Shown: positions 8,595 to 15,648 of the stretch, one piece after another
Numbering within the stretch: position 1 is the first letter of the stretch
How the letters are laid out: the number at the start of each line of letters is the position of its first letter
DNA from: Candidatus Bathyarchaeota archaeon
GTDB lineage: Archaea > Thermoproteota > Bathyarchaeia > Bathyarchaeales > Bathycorpusculaceae
Reading direction: 5' to 3'
Assembly (NCBI GenBank): GCA_023488905.1
Contig: JAMDCQ010000017.1
Coordinates: 1 to 64,000, forward strand
DNA length: 64,000 bases
Made by a program: the position numbers and the translations under genes
The notes under the pieces: model-generated
What the model saw: only the letters and a program-made list of their open reading frames with translations
What the model was told of the DNA's origin: nothing
The model's database searches: none

Positions 8595-9071
8595 AACCGA
8601 ACTGGTTAGGCTGTGATAAGTTTGTCTCCCTTTTTTTATTCTAACCACAATGCTGAAAATGGAAATACTGAGTATGCCTGCAAGCACCGAAGCATTTAGC
8701 AGGTTGAACTCTTGCAGCAGAGAGTTAACAAGGAGCGAACTGGGGACAATCATCAACACAACATAAACAAAAACTACCATTCCCAAGATGGAGCCTTTGC
8801 TTAAGCCAGGTATGCTGTTTGCACCTAGAAAGAGGATTGAGAGTTTGGCGATTCCTTTTGTGCATGATTTGCAGTAGTAGCATGAATTACACATCAGCCT
8901 CCGTACAATTATGTAGATGCTGAAGGCTGAGAAGGCGAGGAATAGGTATCCGTATAGGGTGTTGATTAACCAGCAGCCAAAGGTGCCAAGAAAAATCCAG
9001 ACTATCGCTGTTAGGTTGCCAAAGAGGAGGGAGGATTTGGTTGCTTCTACTTTTGGTTCGCTGTTTGACAC
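8589..9071 (-). CDS. Membrane protein with a Cys cluster between helices 2 and 3
   Basis: About 160 aa, unknown. Four hydrophobic segments are visible, roughly residues 17-36, 38-57, 90-115 and 128-147. Between the second and third lies 'CNSCYYCKSCTKG', with four cysteines in a C-x2-C-x2-C-x2-C arrangement that could bind zinc or a cluster, or form disulfides if exposed. It ends in a basic tail. The gene is convergent with the DUF3303-like gene and divergent from the regulator at 9315. The function is open. Confidence 0.6.
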   Translation of the reverse strand: MSNSEPKVEATKSSLLFGNLTAIVWIFLGTFGCWLINTLYGYLFLAFSAFSIYIIVRRLMCNSCYYCKSCTKGIAKLSILFLGANSIPGLSKGSILGMVVFVYVVLMIVPSSLLVNSLLQEFNLLNASVLAGILSISIFSIVVRIKKGRQTYHSLTSSVL

Positions 9072-9251
9072 TGATAAGCCTCAGGGTGAGCAGGGTTTAT
9101 GGTTGTTTTTGGGCGTTTAGTCGGGCTAGGTATGTTTTGCATGTGGGTGAACGGTGGCATTGGTTTTCTGGGATACCACGGGGGCATTCAAGGTTTTTCT
9201 GCATTTTTTTGCACTTCCTATGCTGAATAATATTGTTGCGGATAGAAATAT

Positions 9252-9275
9252 ATGTTATGGTATTGCCAATAACAT
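9252..9275. promoter_or_regulatory. Palindromic operator candidate upstream of the HTH/mtrH genes
   Basis: ATGTTAT and ATAACAT form a perfect 7-bp inverted repeat with a 10-nt spacer, 40-63 nt before the regulator ATG and just ahead of a TATA-like CTTTTATTAG. It is a plausible autoregulatory site for the HTH protein. Confidence 0.4.
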
Positions 9276-9314
9276 ACAATACTCTTTTATTAGAGAATAC
9301 ACATACACTAAACC

Positions 9315-9698
9315 ATGGACAGCATACAATCATTAACAAAAAAGAACGCCACCTGCCAAGACCTCCTAAGCTGCCTATACAACCTAAAACCCACAGACCT
9401 CGAGGTACTCCTAACCGTCGCCAAAAACGAAGGCTCAACTCTAGACGAAATCGCCCACAAAGTACAGCGCGACAGAAGCTCCATACACCGAATACTCTCC
9501 AAACTCTTAACCGCAAACCTAGTGACAAAACAAACAAAAACACTCAAAGGCGGAGGATATTACCACTGCTACACCATGCTTGACCCGACCCTAATCAAGA
9601 AGCATGCAAAGGAGCGAGTGAGAGAAATAACCAAAAGCCTCGAGTTACGCATCGATAGCTTTGAGACAGACCTTAAAAAGCACCTAGAGAACAAGTAA
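9315..9698 (+). CDS. HTH regulator, TrmB/MarR-like
   Basis: About 127 aa. A winged-helix domain occupies roughly residues 24-90 ('TLDEIAHKVQRDRSSIHRILSKLL' region contains the recognition helix), with the wing at 'KGGGYYHCYTM'. A basic, probably coiled helix follows (100-126) and may dimerise. The layout matches short TrmB-like archaeal regulators without an effector domain. The ATG lies about 25 nt after a TATA-like element, so the mRNA is probably leaderless or nearly so. The mtrH gene follows within about 20-70 nt on the same strand, so this protein is the natural candidate to control methyl transfer. Confidence 0.8.
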   Translation: MDSIQSLTKKNATCQDLLSCLYNLKPTDLEVLLTVAKNEGSTLDEIAHKVQRDRSSIHRILSKLLTANLVTKQTKTLKGGGYYHCYTMLDPTLIKKHAKERVREITKSLELRIDSFETDLKKHLENK

Positions 9699-9715
9699 GT
9701 AAGGAGGAGCAGAAA

Positions 9716-10627
9716 ACGTCTTTCATTTTTAACAACCCCCAAAAAATTTACACCATCGGCAAAGCAAAAGTGGGAGGACAACCAGGCGAACTCCCAACTT
9801 TTCTAGTAGGCTCCATATTCTGGCTGGGCCAGAAAATAGTGCAAGACCCAAACAAAGGCCGCTTCGATGAAAAAGAAGCAGAAAAAATCATCAACACAAT
9901 GCAAACCCAAAACGACATAACAGGCATTCCCTTCGGTTTCGACATTGTCGGCACAACCGAAGTTGCCTTTGAAAGATACATAGATTTTGTAGCAACACAT
10001 AGCGATGCACCGTTGGTTTTGGATGCTATGAGCCCTAATGCACGTATGGCCGCAGCTACGTTGGTTAAAAAGATGGGGCTCTCAAGCAGATGCATCTATA
10101 ACTCAGTCTACAAGGGCGTTATGGATTCAGAAATTGCTAACCTCAAAGAAAGCGGGATAGAATCCGCCATAGTATTAGCTAATAACCCAAAAGACAACAG
10201 TGTAGAAGGAAAAATTGACATCTTTCAAGAAGCACTCGTTTTAGCTAATAAAGCTGGCATAACTAAACCGTTTATCGACACAGCTATTCCAGCATTCGCT
10301 CCCGACATGGGCACAGCAGTTAGAGCAATAGCCGTTATGAGAGAAAAGTTTGGTTACCCAACAGGTTTGGGCAGCGGAAACGTTGTTACAACAATGGGCT
10401 GGGTTAAGGCAAACATCGCCAAAGAATTCCGCAAAGGAACCGTCACCTCAACCAACACCATCATGCAAATGGCAGGGGCTAATTACATAATGTTTGGCCC
10501 AGCTGAACAGGCAGAATGGGTATTTCCAGCCGCCGCAATTACCGACATATATATTGCCTCGGCAGCAGCTGACCTCGGCACACGACCGCTAGATGAAAAC
10601 CATCCGATCTACAAGGCCTTCCTATGA
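9716..10627 (+). CDS. mtrH: Tetrahydromethanopterin S-methyltransferase subunit H, orphan
   Basis: About 303 aa if read from 9716, 285 aa from the first canonical codon (GTG 9770). MtrH transfers methyl groups between tetrahydromethanopterin (or a related C1 carrier) and a corrinoid. The family N-terminus 'QKIYTIGKAKVGGQPGELP' is present, but the GTG start would remove half of it. Upstream, the frame is open to a strong AAGGAGGAG (9701-9709), with no ATG, GTG or TTG in between; the best-placed codon is ACG (9716). No other mtr subunit is in the window, so it is not part of a membrane Mtr complex here. Such orphan MtrH proteins are thought to work with soluble corrinoid proteins. Linking it to CdhD/E is inference. 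Confidence 0.85.
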   Translation, partial: TSFIFNNPQKIYTIGKAKVGGQPGELPTFLVGSIFWLGQKIVQDPNKGRFDEKEAEKIINTMQTQNDITGIPFGFDIVGTTEVAFERYIDFVATHSDAPLVLDAMSPNARMAAATLVKKMGLSSRCIYNSVYKGVMDSEIANLKESGIESAIVLANNPKDNSVEGKIDIFQEALVLANKAGITKPFIDTAIPAFAPDMGTAVRAIAVMREKFGYPTGLGSGNVVTTMGWVKANIAKEFRKGTVTSTNTIMQMAGANYIMFGPAEQAEWVFPAAAITDIYIASAAADLGTRPLDENHPIYKAFL

Positions 10628-10641
10628 TCCCGAACGTGTAG

Positions 10642-11178
10642 CTAGATGAGCTTGCCGATTCGCTTTGAATCGTCTTTGATTACCTGTAATTGTTCAGCGG
10701 TGGGCTTCCCCCGTACATCACCCAAACGGCCTTGTGTGCTGTGCTCAAGAGACCCGTGAAATTCGCTTAAGATGTACCATTCATCAAGTACATTGAAACC
10801 TATGTGCTCGAAATATTGCCCGATGTCCTTGCCGACAGGGGTTGCTTCGGCGATTCCAGTATGGGGTCCAGAGTAAGTTACAAAGACTATGGCGTTTTTG
10901 CCGGGTACTTTCGGGGCTGAGGGCTTGATTTTGCCGTTTTGGCGGTATTCGGCGAATTTTTTCTTCAGAAAGTTAGTCATGGGTTCTGGGGGATGCCAAG
11001 AGTATGAGGGGCAGCCGACACAGACTAAGTCGTAGTCAAAGTAGTCCAGTGCTTCGGCTTCTTCAGGCTTCTTTGTGGTTACCTGTAGTCCTGCTTCTGC
11101 TAAGCCTGTTTCGATGGCTTTTGCTACTTTTTCTGTGTTTCCAGTTTTCGACCAATAGATTATAAGTGCAGTTTTCAT
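10642..11178 (-). CDS. Flavodoxin family protein (copy 1)
   Basis: About 178 aa. An FMN-binding electron carrier; the phosphate-binding loop is visible as 'YWSKTGNTEKVA' near the start and the second FMN loop region as 'VTYSGPHTGIAEA'. The family is soluble and low-potential. The ATG at 11178 is preferred over a TTG two codons upstream. It is strongly similar along its whole length to the protein at 14898-15437, so the two are recent paralogues flanking the metal/redox block. It is convergent with mtrH. It may serve the CODH/ACS or another low-potential reaction; this is inference. Confidence 0.85.
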   Translation of the reverse strand: MKTALIIYWSKTGNTEKVAKAIETGLAEAGLQVTTKKPEEAEALDYFDYDLVCVGCPSYSWHPPEPMTNFLKKKFAEYRQNGKIKPSAPKVPGKNAIVFVTYSGPHTGIAEATPVGKDIGQYFEHIGFNVLDEWYILSEFHGSLEHSTQGRLGDVRGKPTAEQLQVIKDDSKRIGKLI

Positions 11179-11348
11179 GCTCAACTACCACAAATAACAG
11201 ACTCTATACGTGGCTTTTATGAGTTTTTAGTTGGGTGTGCTGGGTTCTGGCGAGTGCTTGAACGTTGGGGGATTGCTTCAAGTATAGGTGGGCAGCTGCC
11301 CGAGGGGTATTAATTTACTCGCCAGAGACCATTCAGCCCATGCGGTAC

Positions 11349-11735
11349 TTAGTGGGTGTGGTGGTGTTCGTGCGCGTGTGGACAACCGCCAGTTAAAGGC
11401 GCCAGTTTGCCCTCTTTAAAGTTAGCAATTACCTCGTTAACGGTGTTCCCGTCGGCTTTTAGCACCATAATTCCCGCATTCTGAAAACTGTGCAGTCCGC
11501 CGGGTCCCATGGCGCAGGCTATGATGACTGTGGGGTTTAGTGCGAGTAGGTTTTCGTGTGGGTGGCCTGTGCCGCCCGCGTGTTCGCCTGTGTTTGGGTC
11601 GATTTTTGTTTCGACGATTTGGCCGCGTCCGTTTAGGTCTATGGATGCGAAGTAGGGTGCTTTGCCGAAGTGTTGGGCTACTTTTGATTCTAATCCTCGG
11701 GAGTCTTCTACGGGTATTACGATTCGTTGTGTCAT
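11349..11735 (-). CDS. NifX/NafY-like dinitrogenase cofactor-type protein with His-rich tail
   Basis: About 128 aa. It belongs to the small NifB/NifX/NafY fold, which binds Fe-S or Fe-Mo cofactor precursors. Visible features are 'RIVIPVEDSRGLESKVAQHF' at the start, the central 'IIACAMGPGGLHSFQNAGI', and a histidine-rich C-terminus (HAHEHHHTH) likely to bind metal. No nitrogenase genes are in the window, and many archaea use such proteins as generic Fe-S cluster or metal carriers. It is divergent from the Lrp-type regulator at 11829 and shares its promoter region, so the two are probably co-controlled. Confidence 0.82.
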   Translation of the reverse strand: MTQRIVIPVEDSRGLESKVAQHFGKAPYFASIDLNGRGQIVETKIDPNTGEHAGGTGHPHENLLALNPTVIIACAMGPGGLHSFQNAGIMVLKADGNTVNEVIANFKEGKLAPLTGGCPHAHEHHHTH

Positions 11736-11774
11736 AACATCGCCTTTATGTATTAGATGCTGACTGTTTAATCA

Positions 11775-11796
11775 GTAAACCATATTAATAGTTTAC
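11775..11796. promoter_or_regulatory. Palindrome between NifX-like gene and Lrp-type regulator
   Basis: GTAAAC-N10-GTTTAC is a perfect inverted repeat in the 93-bp divergent promoter region, with a TATA-like ATATTAAT in the spacer. It is a candidate binding site for the Lrp-type protein encoded beside it. Confidence 0.45.
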
Positions 11797-11828
11797 GTTT
11801 AGAAAATAAACACACAAGTGAAAACAAA

Positions 11829-12398
11829 ATGGACGAAGTAGACCGAAAAATAATCAGCCAACTCCAAAAAGACGCCCGCACAACCCTAAAAGACCTCGAA
11901 AAAATCACAGGATTCACCAGCATGGGCATCAAAAAAAGACTCAACAAACTCGTACAAAGCGGCGCCATAAAAAACCAAGCCCTAATCAACCCCACAGCCT
12001 TCGGACTCATCCCAGCCATGATACTACTAGAAATGAAAGACTCAGAAGCTATGCAGGACATAATGAACCGCTTCCGCGAATGCCCCAGAGTAGTCCACTT
12101 CTTCAAAACCATCGGAGGATACAACCTCATCGCGTTGGTAATCGCCGAAAACCAAGACACTCTCGACAGCATATCCGTAGAAAAATGCTCACTAAGAAGC
12201 AGCCCAGGCATCCGCCGCTCAGAATTCTACCCCATAAGCCAAAACGAATTCTCACAGTTCTTACAAATCAGAGAATACCTAACCCACAAAGGCAAAGACA
12301 AGGCACCCTGCAAAGTTGACTGCTGCACATGCGCAAGATACGAAGCAAAAAAATGCGTCGGTTGTCCCTCAACAGTGCATTACAGAGGTACCCTATAG
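11829..12398 (+). CDS. Lrp/AsnC-type regulator with C-terminal cysteine cluster
   Basis: About 189 aa. An N-terminal AsnC-type HTH (residues 1-50, starting MDEVDRKIISQLQKDART) is followed by a ligand-binding ferredoxin-like domain (about 55-140). The C-terminus adds 'CKVDCCTCARYEAKKCVGCP', six cysteines in about 20 residues, absent from ordinary Lrp proteins. Such a cluster could bind zinc or an Fe-S cluster, making this a metal or redox sensor. It is divergent from the NifX-like gene and followed at 14 nt by a metallo-beta-lactamase gene, both consistent with metal or redox control. The ligand is unknown. Confidence 0.85.
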   Translation: MDEVDRKIISQLQKDARTTLKDLEKITGFTSMGIKKRLNKLVQSGAIKNQALINPTAFGLIPAMILLEMKDSEAMQDIMNRFRECPRVVHFFKTIGGYNLIALVIAENQDTLDSISVEKCSLRSSPGIRRSEFYPISQNEFSQFLQIREYLTHKGKDKAPCKVDCCTCARYEAKKCVGCPSTVHYRGTL

Positions 12399-12411
12399 GA
12401 GATGCAGGGTT

Positions 12412-13362
12412 TTGGCGATTGAAATTGTTAAGTTAAAAGAAGCGGCAAAACTAGAGATTGTTTCTTTAATGGATAACTCGGTGGATTTTCTCTCAAGCCC
12501 CACCCGTGAAGAGGTACGTGGGTTTTGGCAGTGGAGCCGTTCGCGTGGGGAAATGCCGATTGCTGAGCACGGATTCTCTATGCTTGTGAGAGTTTTCAGC
12601 GGCGAAAAGGCTTGCAGTATTCTTTTTGATACTGGCACCAGTCCCGAGGGTGTCGTTGAGAATGCAGCGCGGATGGAAATTGATTTAGGGGAAGTGTCAT
12701 ATGTTGTGCTTTCCCACGGTCACTATGACCACTTCGGCGGGTTGAAAGGAGCAGTCAAGACCATAAACAAAAAGGACCTGCCGATAATTGCACATGAAAA
12801 CATGATGAAGCGACGGGGAACCGCCAATTCCAAGGGAGAAATCAGGGAATACTCGACTTTGCCCAAAATAGAGGAGCTGTACCCTGCAAAATTTGTCTAC
12901 AACAAAGAGCCAATGTTGATTGCTAAAGATTATGCTTGTGTGACAGGGGAGATACCTCGAAAAGTAGACTTCGAAAAGGGACTGTTGCAGAACCGAATTT
13001 TCAGCGACGGCTCTTGGCAGCCTGACCACTTGATTTTAGATGACCGCACATTAGTCTTAAATGTCAAAGGCAAGGGCTTAGTTGTTATTTCTGGATGTGC
13101 ACATGCTGGAATAATTAACACCATACGTTATGCTCAACAAATAACGGGAACCAGAAAAGTCTACGCTGTACTGGGAGGCTTCCACCTTGCAGGGAGAGAA
13201 TTTGAGAAAAGAATCGAGCCCACATTAGAGGCGTTAAAACAAATTAACCCTGAATTACTCGTGCCGTCGCATTGTACAGGTTGGCGAGCAGCCTACAGCA
13301 TTTACCAACAGTTTTCAGCGTCCTTCGTAGCTAATAGTGTTGGCAACCGTTACTTGCTGTGA
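12412..13362 (+). CDS. Metallo-beta-lactamase fold hydrolase
   Basis: About 316 aa. The metal-binding motif is 'LSHGHYDHFGG', with further ligands in 'SGCAHAGIIN' and 'PSHCTG'. The pattern resembles the COG1237 group, which includes the archaeal dihydropterin ribofuranosylaminobenzene phosphate synthases of tetrahydromethanopterin synthesis. A role in C1-carrier synthesis would fit the context but cannot be proven here. I chose TTG 12412, which follows AGGAGATG and starts just after the regulator gene; the frame is open further upstream, but only inside that gene. It is convergent with the ZIP transporter gene. Confidence 0.8.
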   Translation: MAIEIVKLKEAAKLEIVSLMDNSVDFLSSPTREEVRGFWQWSRSRGEMPIAEHGFSMLVRVFSGEKACSILFDTGTSPEGVVENAARMEIDLGEVSYVVLSHGHYDHFGGLKGAVKTINKKDLPIIAHENMMKRRGTANSKGEIREYSTLPKIEELYPAKFVYNKEPMLIAKDYACVTGEIPRKVDFEKGLLQNRIFSDGSWQPDHLILDDRTLVLNVKGKGLVVISGCAHAGIINTIRYAQQITGTRKVYAVLGGFHLAGREFEKRIEPTLEALKQINPELLVPSHCTGWRAAYSIYQQFSASFVANSVGNRYLL

Positions 13363-13369
13363 CTCCACC

Positions 13370-14140
13370 TTACTCTAAAAACAGCAATAATATCATCGGG
13401 AGAATCCCCATGACTAAGGCTAAGAGTTGGAGAGCAGATTTTTTTGGTTCAGGCGTATCCTTGCGCAGCTCAGGGATCAAATCGGAACCTGCTATGTAGA
13501 TAAAGTTGCCTGCAGCAAAAGGAATCAAAAGCGGAACAAACCCCTCAATGACCGAACCTAAAGCAAGCGCAATCACCGCGCCTCCCACAGCAGTAAGAGC
13601 AGTTAGAAAGTTGAAGAGCACCGCTTTCTTTTTGCTGAAACCACCATAAACTAGCACCCCAAAGTCCCCCATTTCTTGTGGTATCTCGTGGAAAACTACT
13701 GCAATTGTGGTAGCTATGCCCAAAGGTACGCTAGCTAAGTAGCTGGCGCCAATGATTAGTCCGTCTATGAGGTTGTGGACGCTGTCGCCGAAGAGGTTCA
13801 TGTAGGCAAAGGAGTGAGGATGTTCGCCTGATGTGGGGATGTGACAGTGGCGCCATTGTAGGAACCGTTCTACTGCGAAAGAGGACAGGATACCTGTTAG
13901 GATTATGAGGGCGGTTGTGGTTTCGAAGCCTGTTTCGATGGCTTCTGGGAGGAGGTGGAGGAATACGTCGCCTAGGAGGCCTCCTGCGGCGAAGCTTACG
14001 AGGTATATGAAGGCTTTTTTGAGTTTTGTTTCTGATACCCAGAGGAAGGATATACCTCCGAGTGCTATTGCGCTGACTGCTATGACGCTGAGGATGGCTA
14101 GTGCCCATTCAATCATGGTGATCAAGTGGTCGTTTAACAC
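13370..14140 (-). CDS. ZIP family metal transporter
   Basis: About 256 aa, with about eight membrane helices. The ZIP signature is clear in helix 4 ('GDSVHNLIDGLIIGAS') and helix 5 ('HEIPQEMGDFGVLVYGG'), where His, Asp and Glu line the metal path. A cytosolic or external loop 'HCHIPTSGEHPH' between helices 3 and 4 adds histidines. ZIP proteins import Zn2+, Fe2+, Mn2+ or Ni2+. The gene is divergent from nikR with a palindrome between them, so nickel is the most likely regulated substrate; this is inference. The start is the GTG at 14140, or possibly the ATG at 14116; neither has a clear ribosome binding site. Confidence 0.88.
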   Translation of the reverse strand: MLNDHLITMIEWALAILSVIAVSAIALGGISFLWVSETKLKKAFIYLVSFAAGGLLGDVFLHLLPEAIETGFETTTALIILTGILSSFAVERFLQWRHCHIPTSGEHPHSFAYMNLFGDSVHNLIDGLIIGASYLASVPLGIATTIAVVFHEIPQEMGDFGVLVYGGFSKKKAVLFNFLTALTAVGGAVIALALGSVIEGFVPLLIPFAAGNFIYIAGSDLIPELRKDTPEPKKSALQLLALVMGILPMILLLFLE

Positions 14141-14147
14141 AAGTCAG

Positions 14148-14176
14148 TTATTAAAAAGTTACTAAATTGTTAATAA
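14148..14176. promoter_or_regulatory. NikR-type operator candidate
   Basis: TTATTAA-N15-TTAATAA is a perfect 7-bp inverted repeat spanning 29 bp in the ZIP-nikR divergent promoter. The wide half-site spacing resembles known NikR operators (two 6-bp arms about 16 nt apart in Escherichia coli). It overlaps TATA-like sequence for the ZIP gene. Confidence 0.5.
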
Positions 14177-14217
14177 AACCTTATATTCCTAAAGTGCCAA
14201 TCTTAATAAGACCCTAA

Positions 14218-14604
14218 ATGAGCATAATCAGCCTATCCATCCCAAAACCCCTCCTAGAAAAAGTCGACGCCTACATAAAAGAACAAGGCTACGCAAACCG
14301 CTCCGAAATCGTCCGCCAAGCCCTAAGAGCATACCTCTCAGAAACCAAACACCTAGAAGAACTCAAAGGAAACATAACCGCCACCATAACCATAATCTAC
14401 CAAAAAGGCCACAGAACCGGACAAACCATCGACAACCAACACCACTTCAACAACGTAGTCTTAACTTTTCTACATACTCACATAGAGGAAGGTATCTGCA
14501 TCGAAGTCATCGTAGCCAAAGGCGACGCCCAAACCATGAAGGAATTCATTACCGCCCTAAGAGCAAACAGGCAGGTTTCAGAAGTTAAAGTCACCCTCCT
14601 CTAA
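14218..14604 (+). CDS. nikR: Nickel-responsive regulator NikR
   Basis: About 128 aa, the normal length. An N-terminal ribbon-helix-helix DNA-binding domain ('NRSEIVRQALRAYL' is the second helix) is followed by an ACT-like metal-sensing domain. The high-affinity nickel ligands are all present: H75/H76 in 'NQHHFNN', H86 and H88 in 'FLHTHIEEG', and C94 in 'GICIEVIVA'. NikR binds DNA as a tetramer when nickel is abundant and represses uptake genes. It is divergent from the ZIP transporter. Nickel sensing fits the nickel-dependent CODH/ACS encoded 7 kb away. Confidence 0.93.
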   Translation: MSIISLSIPKPLLEKVDAYIKEQGYANRSEIVRQALRAYLSETKHLEELKGNITATITIIYQKGHRTGQTIDNQHHFNNVVLTFLHTHIEEGICIEVIVAKGDAQTMKEFITALRANRQVSEVKVTLL

Positions 14605-14897
14605 AGCAAGCACCAAGTTTAGCTGTTAAATCAAGCTCAGTCGAAAACCCTTCAAGAGTTATCCCTCTTTAACAGCAGATCAAAATTATTGGTCCCGATT
14701 CAGGAAAGCTCCACAACCAACCAGCAAACGCCCACAGCAACCAAACAAAAAACCGACGCCAAACCGCAATCTGCTGGTTGTTGTTCTGTATAGCAGGTTT
14801 TTCGCCAACAACTATAGAAAAAAGAATTTTATCTATGTTCTTGACTAAGCATTAAACCGTTCTTAGGAATGTTAGAACACCAAAAGGGGCAAGGAAA
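14605..14897. other. Intergenic region holding a dispersed repeat copy
   Basis: No gene is visible. Most of the stretch is a copy of the repeat described at 14711-14820. The rest (14605-14700) has no clear element. Confidence 0.5.
14711..14820 (-). repeat. Dispersed repeat A, copy 1
   Basis: Read on the minus strand it starts with TATAGTTGTTGGCG, then a CTATAC stretch and ACAACAACC, so the 5' third can fold as a GTTGTTG/CAACAAC hairpin. It continues through a G/T-rich part ending in GCTGGTTGGTTGTGG. The same order of blocks occurs at 18581-18706 and 36472-36594. No open reading frame is conserved between copies. Confidence 0.7.
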
Positions 14898-15437
14898 TCA
14901 TTCGGGCGTTTTGCAAATGCGTTTTGCGTCGTCTTTAACGCCTTGCAATTGTTCGGCTGTGGGTTTACCCCTGAGGTCGCCTAGTCGGCCTTGCGTGTTG
15001 CTTTCTTTTGAACCGCGGAACTCACTTAGAACATACCATTCAGCTAAAACAGTGAAGCCTATGTGTTCAAAGTATTGTCCTATATCTTTACCCACCGGGG
15101 TAGCTTCAGCGATTCCTGTGTGTGGACCGGAATAGGTTACGAAAACTATGGCTTTTTTACCCCCGACTTTTGGGGCGCCAAGCCTGATTTTTCCGTTTTC
15201 TCGATAATAATTGAATTTTTTCTTTAGAAAATTCGTCATCTGCTCAGGCGGATGCCAAGAATGCGAAGGACAACCTACACAAATCAAGTCGTAATCAAAC
15301 CAGTCCAGGTTTTCGGCTTCCTCAGGCTTCTTGATGGTTACATGGAGGTTAGCTTCTTCTAAACCCAGCTTTATGGCGTTGGCTACTTTCTCTGTGTTAC
15401 CAGTTTTAGACCAGTAGATTATCAGTGCAGTTTCCAT
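14898..15437 (-). CDS. Flavodoxin family protein (copy 2)
   Basis: About 179 aa. It is a close paralogue of the protein at 10642-11178, with the same FMN phosphate loop ('YWSKTGNTEKVA') and the same 'VTYSGPHTGIAEATPVGKDI' block; they differ mostly at the C-terminus and in scattered positions. It is likely a low-potential electron carrier. An earlier in-frame ATG (15461) exists but would add eight residues absent from copy 1, so the inner ATG is preferred. It lies downstream of the second CooC-like gene, separated by 211 nt containing a hairpin. Confidence 0.85.
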   Translation of the reverse strand: METALIIYWSKTGNTEKVANAIKLGLEEANLHVTIKKPEEAENLDWFDYDLICVGCPSHSWHPPEQMTNFLKKKFNYYRENGKIRLGAPKVGGKKAIVFVTYSGPHTGIAEATPVGKDIGQYFEHIGFTVLAEWYVLSEFRGSKESNTQGRLGDLRGKPTAEQLQGVKDDAKRICKTPE

Positions 15438-15529
15438 TTTTTTAAACTCGAAGGGTTTCATTAAATTGTTCGCCTGATTAATTTCAATAGGAAATGCTGT
15501 TTCTGCCGATTCATATGTATTTGCGCTTT

Positions 15530-15580
15530 AAATCGGGAAAGGCATGCGGATAGCAACAAAATTGTGCCATGCCGATTTTT
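15530..15580. other. Imperfect hairpin between CooC-like and flavodoxin genes
   Basis: AAATCGG-(gaaa)-GGCATG on one side pairs with CATGCCGATTT on the other, giving about 12 bp with a small bulge and a 20-nt loop, followed on the plus strand by a T-run. It could be a processing or termination structure for the minus-strand genes on either side. Confidence 0.3.
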
Positions 15581-15648
15581 GTCCTTTACAGGGAGAGGGG
15601 CCGCAGAGCAGGAGCGTAACACCAACGTTACCGACTGGAAACAGAAAG

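Noticed and set aside
9233-9583. Arg/Lys/Thr-rich open frame overlapping the HTH regulator
   Set aside because: Shadow of the real regulator frame; it has no family pattern and overlaps the promoter.
11349-11735. Nitrogenase cluster suggested by the NifX-like protein
   Set aside because: No nifHDK or nifB is in the window; this small fold is widespread in non-fixers.
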